Shown: one piece after another, positions 34,791 through 47,104 of the stretch
Layout of the letters: each line of letters opens with the position of its first letter
How positions within the stretch are numbered: position 1 is the stretch's first letter
Source of the DNA: Apostichopus japonicus
Taxonomy: Eukaryota; Echinodermata; Holothuroidea; Aspidochirotida; Stichopodidae
Direction of reading: 5' to 3'
Length of the DNA: 64,000 nucleotides
Assembly (NCBI RefSeq): GCF_037975245.1
Contig: NC_092573.1
Coordinates: 14,282,001-14,346,000, forward strand
The notes under the pieces: generated by a model
The model's database searches: none
Told to the model about the DNA's origin: nothing
The model's input: only the letters and a program-made list of their open reading frames with translations
Position numbers and translations under genes: made by a program

Positions 34791-35177
34791 CGTCAGTATT
34801 ATATAGTACTGAATATACATATAGATATTACAAAGAAACCAACATTCCTTTTTCTGTGCGCTACAATTAATAGCAATCGTTGTAGCTGCACGATATCTCT
34901 TCATTATTCTTCTACTTGCTTTGAAGTCATCAATAGCATTGCAGTGTAAGTCTATTGTACATTTAGATCGTTCAAAGAGAACATTACTCGCTTCCAGTGT
35001 GTTGCGATGTAATAAACATTGCAACATTATTGTGCACTTAAGAATACTCATCCATTGTGCTAATGTCAGTAATGTTGTTTGCAAGGAATGTTTGTTGAAA
35101 GTACGGGAATGTATTGCGATGAATACACATTGTACAACCGTCACGATAAATTTAATTTATTTGAGAAGTAGGCTACC

Positions 35178-35640
35178 TAGTCATTGGGCTCAGTGGTAGA
35201 GATGTGGACTGGTAACCAGGTGTTCCGAGCTCGAGTCCATCTGAAGTTACGTATATTTATAACAGTAGACGTGGTGGCCGGTGCTATACGGGGTAGATGA
35301 AAAACTATTGCTCTGCCGGTCGCTGGAGTCGTGCTATATGGTTCAAGTCAAACTGGGATTTGTAACGCTCTGGTGGTAGTATGACACAATTTGTGGTCTA
35401 GGATCCCGTTTTCATTTCTCCTTTGGTGGCGCAGAAAACCCGGACGGATGCGCAGAGGGTTGGTCTAGGTGGCGTGCGTGAATTCTTGATTATGACCAGG
35501 GGTTGAAACACTCTTTTCGACCGGCATGTGTGAAGCCACCTTCCACTGAATATGTGGCCTGATGAGGCACTATTCTCAAAAAACGGAATATATGTATGCT
35601 TTTCAGAGACATAATAAAATTTCCTATAAAAATAGCGTTG
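35178..35640 (+). mobile_element. tRNA-Thr-like SINE, copy B
   Basis: The head has GGCTCAGTGGTAGAG (A box) and CGAGCTCGAGTCC (B box), with CTGGTAA in the anticodon-loop position, so it resembles a tRNA-Thr(GGT) origin. A body with CCGGTGCTATACGGG and GGTCGCTGGAGTCGTGC follows. Its paralog at 53,976 arrived by segmental duplication, not a separate insertion. Confidence 0.6.
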
Positions 35641-38214
35641 AGTTTTAAGCTAGCGCCCTTTTTTCATAAAGTGTTCTGTATCTCTACTTGGTATGTTTGT
35701 TACAGCAAAGTTGACATACTGTAGGTGGACTCAATTCAATCATTTATTGTTGACCAAGCAAAAACAATAAAACATTCATGGGGTTGAACAGGACCGGGTC
35801 TCCAGCAACCTTAGCAAAAAAAAAAAAAATATTCGAAATATATACGCTTGTGAAACATCTGCTAGTTAAATTATGTAACACGAGGGGACACCCTCATCGC
35901 CATCCATCTTTCCACCCCAAGAGAGAGCTTCGTTCAATATCATATTTCAAATTTAAAGATGGTTGTACTGTACTATTAGAGTTGATTGTGTCAATCCATA
36001 GAATACATGGAGTTAAACGTTCAGAGAGATTCTTTATCTTCTTCTACAATATTTATAGTTGAACAGCAAAACTATCTGTTGATCATTTCAATGCATTGTT
36101 TGAAGATTTTTCAACTAAGTGTGCTGTCGACCTCTGTTTGTGCACGTCGGTCTTCAAAAATAGATATTGACGAATTTCACTGACTTCTGGTTGCCGTTGC
36201 AATCTACAAGTCAATGAGTTTACATTCAGATGAACAATGAAAGCTCTGACTGTTCGTTTCCTGTTCATTTTCTATTATGTCATCTTGTTTTGACGTGTAC
36301 GACAGGTTATCTTTGCTAGGATTACTCCAATTGACACTGTAAAAAACTGACTTCCAATAACACTATTCTATCTGGCTATATCCCTAAATACATAACCAAG
36401 TAATGCTATTCCATCAAAAAATAACTAGGAAAAGTTGATATTACATTTCTTTCCCAATAAACAATAGAAGACGCGGAAGTGCTATGCACAGTACTTGCCG
36501 GATAATAACTCGCGATAATATGATGGGTAAGGTTGTTATGATAAATCTAATATGGTTCCAATCAGAGAGTTGTCCATAATAACTCCCTGTTTCAATCATC
36601 AAGTATTACTTGGCCTGGTAAAAGTCACGCAAGCTTACAAAGCAACGAAAATCGCATATTAATCATTGAGTGACAATTTTTAGTAGAGCCTATGCAGTAC
36701 ACTTTGATGATATACTGACACTCTAGACAGGAGAAAGTTCCCAAAAAGTTAATTTCTCTTTGAAAAATATTTTTGAGAATTTTGTTTCATGAAAAACAAA
36801 GTCAGTAAGGGGCTTTGCGAATGCAATTGTGATCAGCCTGTTCCGAATCTGGTCTTGTACCCGTAAGAAGAATGCCGATAACATTACACATTCACCCGCT
36901 TTATAAGTTTGACCGTATTACGCCCCAACTAACACCATGTCAAATGCATATACGTTCTGCCAGACAAATTTCCCATATCCGTAATTTACAGTTTGGCAAA
37001 TAAAGGTTAAAACATATGAACGACCTATGCGTGGTTGGACAGTAGTTAACAAATTGTTGTGTAAAACAATCTATTGGACTTGAGCAGGTAACTAATGAGA
37101 CTATTCGGTTGTCAACCTGTTTGCTGCCACAATCACAAGTCTTGACAGTGATCTGAAAGGAATAAACAAGGACAGTAATGACAAATCAAACAGATTTAAG
37201 TTCCTTTCACCTAATAAATCGGTCAATGAATATCATCGTCTTTTATTTCAAAAAGATTACAAAAGTTCAATTCTTCGATTGAGAAGCTCTAGAGAATGAG
37301 CTGTCGCCCTTAAAATGAAGTCAAACCTATTAAATTGTTTTCTTCATAACATTTGTTGTGAATGAAGTAAAATGAGGTAAATAAAGGACCCATTATCGGT
37401 AAGATACATTACAAGACAATAAAACACTCATGAGTGATTTTTTCTGGATAAATATTTACTCTCTGGCACAGTAGGAACTTCCAGATGACGTGTAAGAACC
37501 AATGGTAGATGCATTCTGGGATACATCCGTGGAGGTAACACCGTGCCCTGAAGACCTCAAACCAGCGTACCATAACATGTTCTTAATATAAGTTGTCTTT
37601 AGACACATTGACTTAGACTGTATCAATTCAGAAAGAAATTTATTTCTGACCCGCTTGCAGTAAGCTTCAAGAAAATTGCAATACAACAATTGATTTAATT
37701 TGAAGACTATACGGCTCTTCAAAGAGATGGATTAAAATAAAAGTGGTTATTATTCAGAAATCAGATATCATTTAATAGTATGGAAACGAGATGTCCAAAG
37801 TCATATAATTGCTATGGTCCATAGGCATATGCATATTATATAAAGGTATCGCGTAGGATATGCTTATATGTAAAAGTATCAGAGTAAGTAAGTGCTAGCA
37901 CGTCACACGCAACTCTCCAGTCTTGGTACAGTTCCTTATGATGTAGTGAAAACTGCAAGATTTATACATGTTGCTCATTTATACATTGTTAATGGTTTGC
38001 TTCCATAATGGCGAAACAATGAAACACTTCAGTGTGGAATTGATTGCATTGGTTAATTACGTAACACCGATCCATTGACTCACCAAAAATTGGCAAATCT
38101 AATAAATCTACAAAATAAATGATTTGATATCCGACGAAGAGCATACATATAGTTTGAATATAAATATATCCACTGCAACATTTGGTCAATATAGTTTACA
38201 ACGAGGGCACATCC
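35641..38214. other. Duplicated intergenic DNA, copy B
   Basis: Matches 54,430-61,790 in copy C, with the 4.8-kb element 2 absent here: the empty site is AGTATTACTTGGCCTGG at 36,602-36,618. I see only short ORFs without known motifs. Confidence 0.55.
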
Positions 38215-38768
38215 ATCGTCTGCCAAAGCTTTGGCACTCATACATCATGCGTAGACAGTGTGGTTACAATTACATACCGCGTTTATATTTTGTGATGTCA
38301 CATAATTCTTGAACATCTGATGACATACATTCTAAATTTACGTCTTTTCTTTTGTCCAGTAATTCAACCCTAGAAGAGAGTTGCTATCCTGGATGAAACA
38401 AGTCAAATGTTACGTCATGTATATGTAAACAAATTTCGGACAGTGTAAACTGTGCCTAGTCTTAAAGAGGGGGTGAAATGGAAACATTTATATAAATCAT
38501 CGTTTTCTATACACTCGTAGCTTTCCAATGATACCAAATTCGTGTCAAACAAAGCTTGCATCCTTGAGGAATAAACGATCAAACATTCGAGGGCTATAAA
38601 ACCTTTCTAAATATTGTTGTATATACGGCAATGTCGAGGAACTCAGCTCACTTCCAGAACACTATGTTTACATTCTTAAACGTCTAGAAACACACAACGT
38701 TACTCTGTTACAGTGCTCTGAGATTTGTAGTTTTGTTTTTACGTTAATTTATCTCGTAACTGTTAAAT

Positions 38769-38960
38769 ATGCCGTGCCGATGTGTGGTCCCAGGTTGCTC
38801 CACCACAAGTAAAGACGGAATTAAAGTGCACGCTTTTCCCAAAGATGACAGAAATCGAGGAATTTGGACACGACTCGTACAAAACACTACACATAAACAA
38901 TGTCACGAGTGCCTGTGGGCCTTTACTATTGTCAAATTACTTGTTATGACCATAGCTTAG
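38769..38960 (+). pseudogene. THAP zinc-finger fragment, copy B
   Basis: MPCRCVVPGCSTTSKDGIKV, then HAFPKDDRNRGIWTRLVQ. This is the N-terminal half of a THAP domain, with the first Cys pair and the HxFP and W positions. The second CxxH pair is not in frame. THAP domains bind DNA in P-element and Kolobok transposases and in host factors. The same ORF is frameshifted at 62,362. Confidence 0.75.
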
Positions 38961-39355
38961 GCCTCCTTGATGCAGCAAATGACGAATTGTTTTATTGGTT
39001 ACCTAATATTTTGTACAAAACTCAAAGCCAGTTGGTTTTTAGAACAATCAATACTACATCTGCAATTTTTCTTTTGTGGTAAAACTGGCCTGTGTTATGA
39101 TTTGACGTAACAGTTTGATGATACAATTACACAGGCTAGCCTGTTATACAACGTCTAGTAGTTAGGTCTAGACCCCATGTTACCACGACTAGTACTATAG
39201 GATTGCATTTGCACAGAATATCACACTTTCCTTGCACTGTAAGTAAAAAAATTCTAGAAACTTCGCTACGAAGTTAAGTAGCAGGATCATTTTAAATTAT
39301 AAATCATATCATGGTCTTAATAACGGTGGTTTTGTTTATGCTCAACCGACCAGTT

Positions 39356-39860
39356 TCAGGATAGTCCAACCGTTCTGCTCGGTGACTTCGATCGGCAGCG
39401 ACGCGTCTCGGCCATCGGGATCGTTTTACAATTCTTCTGCAAGGGGCTCAATTGATATGGAAAAACACCGATATCTTCATCACCCTCGAAAACTATTTTT
39501 TTCATCTTCTTCTTCAAGAAAATCATTTTCGTCAAAGCTTGACGAAGTTTCTGAGAGGTTATTCCCATTTCCTCGGAATCGGAAGATTCGAGAAAACACA
39601 TGTTCAATTGATGAGCAAAGTGTTGTGGTTACATGTAGTAAACTGTATGACGCCGTATCGGTAAAAAACGGGGAGTCGGCTTTGGCTGAAATGGTTTCTT
39701 TGATGACGTCATATGAACTGCGATGGGCCGCTTTGAATTGTTTATGAGTGGCAGCTCGAGAGGTCTCTAGGGAATACTTTGACAGCAAATTGCTGGCGTT
39801 TGAAGCCGCATTTACGGAAAGTTGTGCATGGGTGGTGTTATAATTATGTAGATAAACCAT
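39356..39860 (-). pseudogene. Antisense ORF of the Kolobok-like element, P2X7-like N-terminal motif
   Basis: In two overlapping frames here; a single 168-codon ORF in copy C (62,915-63,421). It carries a Ser/acidic stretch (SETSSSF, FLEEEDEK, FEGDEDIGV) followed by FPYQLGPLQK. The last part recalls the PYQFEP box of P2X7-tail-like proteins, also present in the gene at 1-1,053. The link is suggestive only. Confidence 0.4.
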
Positions 39861-40321
39861 TCCAAGACATGAAAACCCACCACTTCATAACCTCTTTAAT
39901 GAGGCGTTCACGAAAATTAACCATTTAACAGCAGACATAGACATCTTGTAGAGACAATCTCTTGGATGTTCTGTTCCTCTTTGTGCCACATTTGAATGTT
40001 GAACTAAGACCAATTGGCTAAATACACTAGGAGTTTCCGGTACTGCTATGTATAATGCCAGTTGGAATGTACTGCTCAGTCGAGATACATTCTGCTTCCC
40101 ATATGTGTTACAGTGACGCATCACATAGAAGAACTTAGCTTACTACACAAAAACCGTCTAATTCATTCATCACTTCAAACAGTGATAGACGTGAAGCGAC
40201 AACCTTAATATCCTCCCGGTTGAAGTCAAAAGCGATAAGCCCACTGATCAAGACGGCTAAACCATTACATTCATGATTATACCAGTTTAGATATAGTTGA
40301 CCTCCTGTAGTCTGCTTTTCA

Positions 40322-40448
40322 ATGAATATGGTGGACGTAAAGACTCTGAATTCAGTTCCTAAATCGATGTTAGCCATGTTCTCTTATAGACTCATTGGTA
40401 TCTTTCTTGTTACTGTTTGCGTTTGCCAAGCTCAAATTATGGACGGAG
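40322..40448 (+). CDS. Signal-peptide exon, unit 2
   Basis: Opens MNMVDVKTLNSVPK, with the hydrophobic stretch LIGIFLVTVCVCQAQ. The donor is G/GTTAGT rather than GTAAGT, a weaker but acceptable site, in phase 1. A second in-frame ATG at 40,328 corresponds to the unit 1 start. Confidence 0.75.
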
Positions 40449-40759
40449 GTTAGTTGACACTTTTTACCCCTTTTCCTTTTAAATTAAAAATTATTTGTAG
40501 AACTGGAATATCAACAGTGAATGTGTTTATGTTGTCATGTGTCCTTGTGGCAAAGATCATGTGTAACATTATGTTCCCCTTGTTAGAGAATTGTGATACA
40601 CAACTGACGATGAGCGAATCAGTCGGTTCGTCACACACACATATATATATATATCTATTTATATCTACATATTAAAGAAATATATATAATTTGGTCTTAA
40701 ACGTTATAATATTGAAAAGGAATGAGAGACAGAACGGTCGCTTACGTGGCTATTTGCAT

Positions 40760-41010
40760 TCACTCTATATGTATGCTCTTCTTCGAATATCAAATCATGT
40801 TTTATTTTGTAGAGTTATTAGATTGAGCATTTCTCGATGAGTCAATGGATCAGTGTTACGTAATTAATCAATGCTATCAATCCCACACTGACGTGTTTCA
40901 TAGTTTCGCAATAATGGAAGCAAACCATTCACCATGTATACATGAGCGACATGTATAAATCTTGCCGTTCCTTGCATAGCAAGGAAACGTACCAAGATTG
41001 GAGGGTCGTC
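40760..41010 (-). repeat. Inverted copy of 37,910-38,150
   Basis: Read in reverse, it carries the same string of blocks: GCATACATATAG-like end, ATCAAATCAT, GGTTTGCTTCCATTATTGCG-like and CATGTATAAATCTTGC. The two arms lie about 2.6 kb apart and enclose the THAP element and receptor exon 1. No such arm is seen after unit 1's exon 1. Confidence 0.75.
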
Positions 41011-41924
41011 CGTGAGTTAAAATTGTAGTGATTTGGAAAATCCAGAACAGTGAAAAACCTTCCAGCCGCCACCGTGATTCGAACTTCGGTATTCACAAAT
41101 GATTGCGGGTTGGTTTGAATCATGATTGATCTCTGAGAATATTTCTACGCAGTACCTATCCATTTAGATTTGAGAAAAATACAAGACAAGGGATAACAGT
41201 GTCATTTCCTTTCCTCCCATCTCCTTTTTCCTTGTCTCATGTTCCTTCTTTTTAAGGAAATAAACCATGATACAAGTTTGAAATTAGATTGAAAAGTAAA
41301 ATGGCTGTGTTCTTGAATACTTAAAATGCAGAGCTGCCTCTATATTGTCTTTTAACCAGAATGCAAAACTATATTGAGGTTTGATGGATGACTTCAACGT
41401 AACAGGATATGAGTCAATGTTATCCTAAGATATCTTGAAATGGTTTGTTTATATGAGTTTTGCAGTTTTGCAGAAAACATTCAGCTGAGCTAGCAACTGT
41501 CAATTAAAGGTGAAATGTAACATTACTGTGGCACGCCGTTTGTATAGTACAGCGATTTTTACTGCTAAAATAAAAGTAACCGTTATAAAGCATGTTTATT
41601 CATTGTGTACCTACACTTCCCGTTCTATAAAACCACAGGACGTAATTGAAGTAAAAATACTATGATACCATATACTAACATTCACCTTTGATCGTAGAAT
41701 AACGGTGAGAATGCACTTTTAATTAACCGTGGATATTATGACTCGAAACATATTATTTACCCTTTGTGTCAAATTTTGTGCATTTACACTAAAGTGACAG
41801 TGTTCACTATAATCTTCAATACACAAAATCGGAATGTATAGCTGACTTGGCTTTCAACTATTATAACCTACACAAGTGCACTTCATCTATTACTTAAGCA
41901 CGTTAAACAGATCACTTTTCGGCC

Positions 41925-42290
41925 TTTTGATTAAGATCATGTGTAGTATATGTTCCCCTTTTAGTGGAATCGTGATACACACCCGTGACGATGATCACAC
42001 AGTCACAGTCTCGTTGCTAGGGGACTATATGGTTGAGAGCGGATCAGTCGTTTAGTAGTTTGGTTGTTCGTATACCAGGTTCTTTCCCGGGTGACTTTTC
42101 TTAAAAAGTTAAACAGATCACTAGTACCATGTGTTGAATATGTTCCCCTTGAATGGGAATCGTGATACACATCCTGACGATGATCTCACAGTCTCGATGC
42201 AAGGGGACTATAGGGGTGGACCAGTCGTTCCGTTGTTTGGTTATGGTGCCCAGGTTCTTTCCTGGGTGACTTTTCTAAAAAACGTACACA
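41925..42290 (+). repeat. Diverged direct repeats in intron 1 of unit 2
   Basis: Two units of about 170-190 bp (41,925-42,115 and 42,118-42,285) both run from ATGTTCCCCTT through TCGTGATACACA and GACGATGATC to CAGGTTCTTTCC.GGGTGACTTTTCT. A partial unit is at 40,553-40,625, and unit 1 has one at 20,035-20,200. Confidence 0.75.
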
Positions 42291-43110
42291 TTAAGCTGTT
42301 GTGGTACTCATTCGTAATTATACAGAATAAGTTTATAATGTAAGTTCATAATGAGTCAACATTGATCTGATAACAGTAGAATCGTTTACAGGAGAGGAGC
42401 TGTTCTTTAATTGAATTCTAATGACGTGATTTTACCGTTCGAACGTCAAAAAAAAAAACGTCGCACCGTTTCTCCCCCTTAAAAACTGCAGTTCAATTGC
42501 GTCTTATAGCACAGGGCTATAACAGGGGCTACATAGCACATTGACTGTCGGTAATCTACCGTAAAATTACAACACTTTTCTTAACAGTGTAGTTATGTGT
42601 ATGTGGTGCTTATGATATGTAGCATAAGTGAAAGGTGCAAGAAAGTGAAAGAAAATAGACGAATTCATTTATACAATTTTCATCTTTCAGGAAGTCAAAA
42701 TTCAAATAAATTCCCCGAATATACCGAACAAAGCGTTCAAAAAGATAAATCAAGGCTTTTATCAAAAGCATCAGTAAATTCATATAATATGTCATCTTTG
42801 TTTGATGGTAGCAGACTGAACAAAAAGGATTTGGTTATCATTGTAAAAAATTCAAGTGAAATATCTTTCAACTTTGCAGTACGGCAAGAGCTAGTCACAT
42901 ACAATTAACTAGGTAAACAAGAAGAGACTTTTCAATTATTATTTTATTATTGTATATTATTTTAAATAATACAGGCCTACATGATCGACAAATTCCATCC
43001 TCGACTTCTAATAGGTGAGGAGATTCTGCATAATCAATAGCGTTAACTAATCACAATCGTGTATATAAGTAAAGGATACTGAGCTAGAGTTTACACTTTC
43101 AGTTTGTAAC
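42291..43110. other. Intron 1 of unit 2, remainder
   Basis: One 103-codon ORF (42,597-42,908) has no recognisable domain. An A-run lies at 42,450. Nothing else is supported. Confidence 0.4.
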
Positions 43111-43414
43111 ATATAGGGAAGGGGAGGGGTTAGGGAGGGGAGGGGGAGGGGAAATGACATATTTTCATGTACTAATGTGTACAGATACCAAAAGCCACTG
43201 GCAGTAGTGTCAGATCAGAATGATATAAACGCAGATAGCTGGATGCAGTTCAATCTTACTTGGAATCCAAAATAACACTTTACTAGTCACAGAAAAGTGT
43301 GTTCGAGTCTGGCTCGCAGCAATGACCAATCATTAAATTGTATATGATAAGTAGTGCAGTATTTAATACATTCCTGTAATGTTAACATGTACTATGCCTT
43401 CTAAATTCGTATAG

Positions 43415-43750
43415 ATATTCGCATCGTGTCAGATAATCCTCGCGAGGGACACGTAGAAGTTTTCTTAGAGGATGAGTGGGGGACTATTTCCACAATCGAA
43501 TTTGATGAGGCTACAACCACGGTGGTCTGCAGACAACAGGGACTTCAAGGTCCGGCAGAATCGATTAAATCTACAGAGCATCTTGGACCCCTCAGCTCAC
43601 CCGAATGGAACATTATGTGTTCTGAGGGGGCAGAGTCAATCCTTGACTGTGACAGAAGTAAAAGGGAGGGTAATGACCAAGTCTTGCCCTACATGAACTT
43701 TACATTTACTTCCTGGAAGCATGACAATGACCTCGGGGTCATCTGTAAAG
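43415..43750 (+). CDS. SRCR-domain exon, unit 2, intact
   Basis: 336 bp, open throughout: IRIVSDNPREGHVEVFLEDE, TTVVCRQQGLQGPAESI, GPLSSPEWNIMCSEGAESIL, DCDRSKREG and HDNDLGVICKG. The GRVEVF-equivalent start, CRQ(L/Q)G motif, W-I-MC and VxC end are standard SRCR landmarks. Four cysteines are visible, fewer than group A's six. The domain normally binds ligands on secreted and surface receptors. Confidence 0.85.
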
Positions 43751-43869
43751 GTAAGTGTACGAATAGCCACGTCCCCTTGTCTTCTGAATGAGGAATGCTC
43801 TGGGAAAAAAAAGAAGATTTATACCATATTGAATTTAGTATTGACAAAATCTTACACGATAACACTATC

Positions 43870-43874
<5 letters not shown>

Positions 43875-43960
<86 letters not shown>
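43875..43960. repeat. (TA)n microsatellite
   Basis: About 43 uninterrupted TA dinucleotides in intron 2 of unit 2. Unit 1 has a much shorter run at 27,427-27,452. Confidence 0.95.
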
Positions 43961-43962
<2 letters not shown>

Positions 43963-45076
43963 TAACCCTGGTTACAATATCGAAGTAAATGTATTTGGTT
44001 TGAAAATTGGAGGGAGGAGTTCAGTTTCCGTTTCTAGTTTCTATATATCTTGGGGGAATTTATTGAATAAAATATCGCCTTTTATAAACAACTCATAAGA
44101 CCAATCACATCAAACTGTTCTGCCGACTACATTGCGTATGCTCGAATTCGTTTTCTTTTCTTCTTTGTAAGAATGTCAATTAAGGACATCGAGATTTAAT
44201 TTTCATTATGATACAGAGATGTTTTCTTTTCATTTTTCGTTTTTTTAGCGATCTGGGACGCCTAGCTTTATCTGTGAGTCATGCATGAAATTTATGTATG
44301 TAGCCCAGTTGTAAACAGTCATAGCTCAACTTAAAGTTCAAGCTGAGGAGGCTAAACAAGGAAACTTGAAATTATTCATGGAATTTAAAAATTTCATGGA
44401 TATTCCAGGGAAGACACATAAATGCAGGGACTGTCCCCGGAAATCGGGTACGTGTGGTCATATAGAAGGTCATTAAAACTTTTTTAGCTTTCACAAAACT
44501 TACCAAAATATTTCTTGCAATGTTGGAAAACTGCAGAACTACATTAAGTTCGCATTACTTATCACAAACCTTATAAAGGTCTCGTGATGAGACTTAAAGT
44601 TGTGTTGCAAACTTCTCTTTAACCATAACAACACTGGACTGCACGTATTTGATGGACAATTGCCGATGATGTTTTAGTGTCAAAAGTCAGAGATCAAAGG
44701 TCATTAAAACCAAAAAACTGGGTTTTCATTTATTTAACAACAAAAAACATCAGTAGCATGAACACTCACGGAAACCACTGATTCCGTCTAATTTATCAGA
44801 CTTTTAATTTCTACATCTTATTACATTTCAAAGGTCAGTGGATTTTCAAAGTTAAATAAGGAAATGTGTTGCAAACAGCTCTTAAACTGCAAAGGTCCTG
44901 TACTTTAAACTTGGATGGTGGCAAATAGTACATTGTGAAAACATCGTACCGTCTCTGGTCAAAGTAAATGGCATACGATCAAATTCTTAGATGAGACCTG
45001 CAACTCCCTGGATCGCCTAGTTGTTAATGTTTGCTATTTAAATTTAATCACAACATTTCTTCTTCTTCCTTTTTAG

Positions 45077-45199
45077 CATGAGTACTCTAGGCGTGTGGTG
45101 GTAGAAGAAAGGGCATCGAAGGAAGCAGAAGACATCAAGATGAAGGACATGACGATTGTAGAAGATAAAGAGGTTCATGCATACTTTACTTTTACATAA
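45077..45199 (+). CDS. Cytoplasmic-tail exon, unit 2 first copy
   Basis: HEYSRRVVVEERASKEAED start, and end EVHAYFTFT-stop, differing from the STYATCE end of unit 1. Length is identical (123 bp). Not joinable in frame to the SRCR exon. Confidence 0.7.
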   Translation, partial: HEYSRRVVVEERASKEAEDIKMKDMTIVEDKEVHAYFTFT

Positions 45200-45359
45200 A
45201 GACCAAAATGGCGGACTACCAGTGAAAAATAGCCATCTAACATATCTAGTTAGAATGGATCTAGTCCTTTGTATTACATAGGGTTAATCTATAATGATAT
45301 ATATGTTACATTGGGTTGTAATTTTGACCAAATCATGTTACATTCACACATAATATATA

Positions 45360-45362
<3 letters not shown>

Positions 45363-45423
<61 letters not shown>

Positions 45424-45477
45424 CAAATATATATATATATACATATACATATACAAATATATATATATACATATATA

Positions 45478-45520
<43 letters not shown>
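45363..45520. repeat. (TA)n / TATACA compound microsatellite
   Basis: TA runs interrupted by ACATATACAAATA units, about 158 bp. ORFs in it that encode YIYIY on either strand are artefacts of the repeat. Confidence 0.95.
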
Positions 45521-45523
<3 letters not shown>

Positions 45524-45774
45524 TCGTTTAGTTTATCGTTCTTTGACCATTCATGGTTTTAATATATGATAACAGTTAATTTATAAGCATATATGTATAA
45601 TTTATATTACAGGACATATAGCGTACGAAGCTGCGTATACGTTATATGAGTGTACGTGGCATACTTTTAACAGGCACAGCACAAGGAATATTCTTGATTA
45701 TTTCTGCTACATGTAACAAAACCTATGATCGGGTTGTTTCGTTTTGAGCTTGTATAAACACCAAAAGATTTCCA

Positions 45775-47100
45775 TCCGCCCAACTTTCAATTTCGGGCAA
45801 TTGGCGGTTTCCTGTGCATTAAACATGCATGATTCATTCACTGTTTGGATCTCTGACAGTTGATGGCGCGAGCGAGTGGGTGTAGGTGACAAGGTCCACC
45901 TCTTCAGCTCCGCTCCATTCAGATCGTCGAGGCAAGAAATTAGATTTGCATCGGTTTGCAAACAAACGCTTTTCCCCAGTTCAACCAATACCAACCCCTT
46001 CCCACTGCCCACTTTGCTTCTCCACAAATGTCTCCCACAAAAGACGAAAGGATGTTTCATTAACGGCATCAGATCTGGTGTGCGTATGCCTCTGTAAGGC
46101 CTACTGAGCCTCCTTGTTAAATGACGTCATTCAGTGAAGGGTTCACAGATAGAATAAGGTGACTATAGTTTTTTTTTCCAGGAGATCCGGGACATGTGGA
46201 CATCAAGAGCTAGTATACATACACTGTACATTGAAAAAAAGGCATTTTGATGGTCACTCAGTATTTTGATTGTCTGGGTTTCCAAAATTGCTCCAATGTT
46301 AATTACAGGCTATGAAATTTTTTAGCGATCTGGGTTGCCTAGCTTTATCTGTGAGACATGCATGGAATGTATATATGTAGCCTAGTTGTAAACAGTCACA
46401 GCTCAGCCTAAGTTCAAGCTGAGGAGGCCAATCAAGGAAACTTGAAATTATTCATGGTATTTCAAAAAACTTCATGGATATTCCAGGGAAGACACATAAA
46501 TGCGGGGCAATTCCGTGGACACTCTTAATCCGGGGACGACGCATGAAATATGGGGACTCTCCCCGGAAATCGGGACGTCTGGTCAGATAGAAGTTCATTA
46601 AACTATCTTTAGCTTTCACAAAACTTACACAAATGTTTCTTGCCATGTTGGAAAACTGCAGACTTCAAATTGTGTTGCAAACTTCTCTTTAACCAAAAGA
46701 ACAGTGGACTGCAAATTTTGATTGACCTTTGCCGTTGACGTTTTAGGGTCAACCGTCAGAGGTCATTAAACCCAGAACTTTGGGTTTTTATTTAAAGAAA
46801 ACCCACTGATTTCTTGTAAGTTATCATACTTTTAATTTCTACATTGTATTACATTTCCAAGATCAGTTGAGTTTCAAAGTTAACAAAGAAACTGTGTAGC
46901 AAACTGCTCTTAAACTGTAAAGGTCTTGCACTTCAAACTTGGTTGGTGGTAAATAGGACATTGTGATGACTTCGTACCGTCTTTGGTCAAAGTAATGGCA
47001 TAAGACCAAAATTCGTAGATGAAACCTGCAAATCCCTAAATCGCATCATTGTTAATGTTTGCTATTTAAAGTTAATCACAATATTTCTTCTTCTTCCATT
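45775..47100. repeat. Second, partial copy of the unit 3' half
   Basis: Matches 28,283-29,615 in order, including TGGCGCGAGCGAGTGGG and the gap before the tail exon. It starts downstream of where the TM exon would be. This explains why unit 2 has two tail exons and no TM exon. Confidence 0.75.
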
Positions 47101-47104
47101 TTAG

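Larger units (their letters stand above)
38466..39895. mobile_element. Kolobok-like DNA transposon with THAP fragment, copy B
   Basis: Flanked by TTAA on both sides (38,462-38,465 and 39,896-39,899). Termini AGAGGGGGTGAAATGG and, inverted, AGAGGTTATGAAGTGG match at 12 of 16 positions. Copy A of the surrounding block has a single TTAA at 12,852 and no element, a clean empty site. Kolobok elements use TTAA and encode THAP-finger transposases. Only a THAP piece is left here, so the 1,430-bp element is non-autonomous. Confidence 0.75.

Noticed and set aside
43721-45562. ORFs made of YIYIYI repeats
   Set aside because: They are translations of (TA)n microsatellites.
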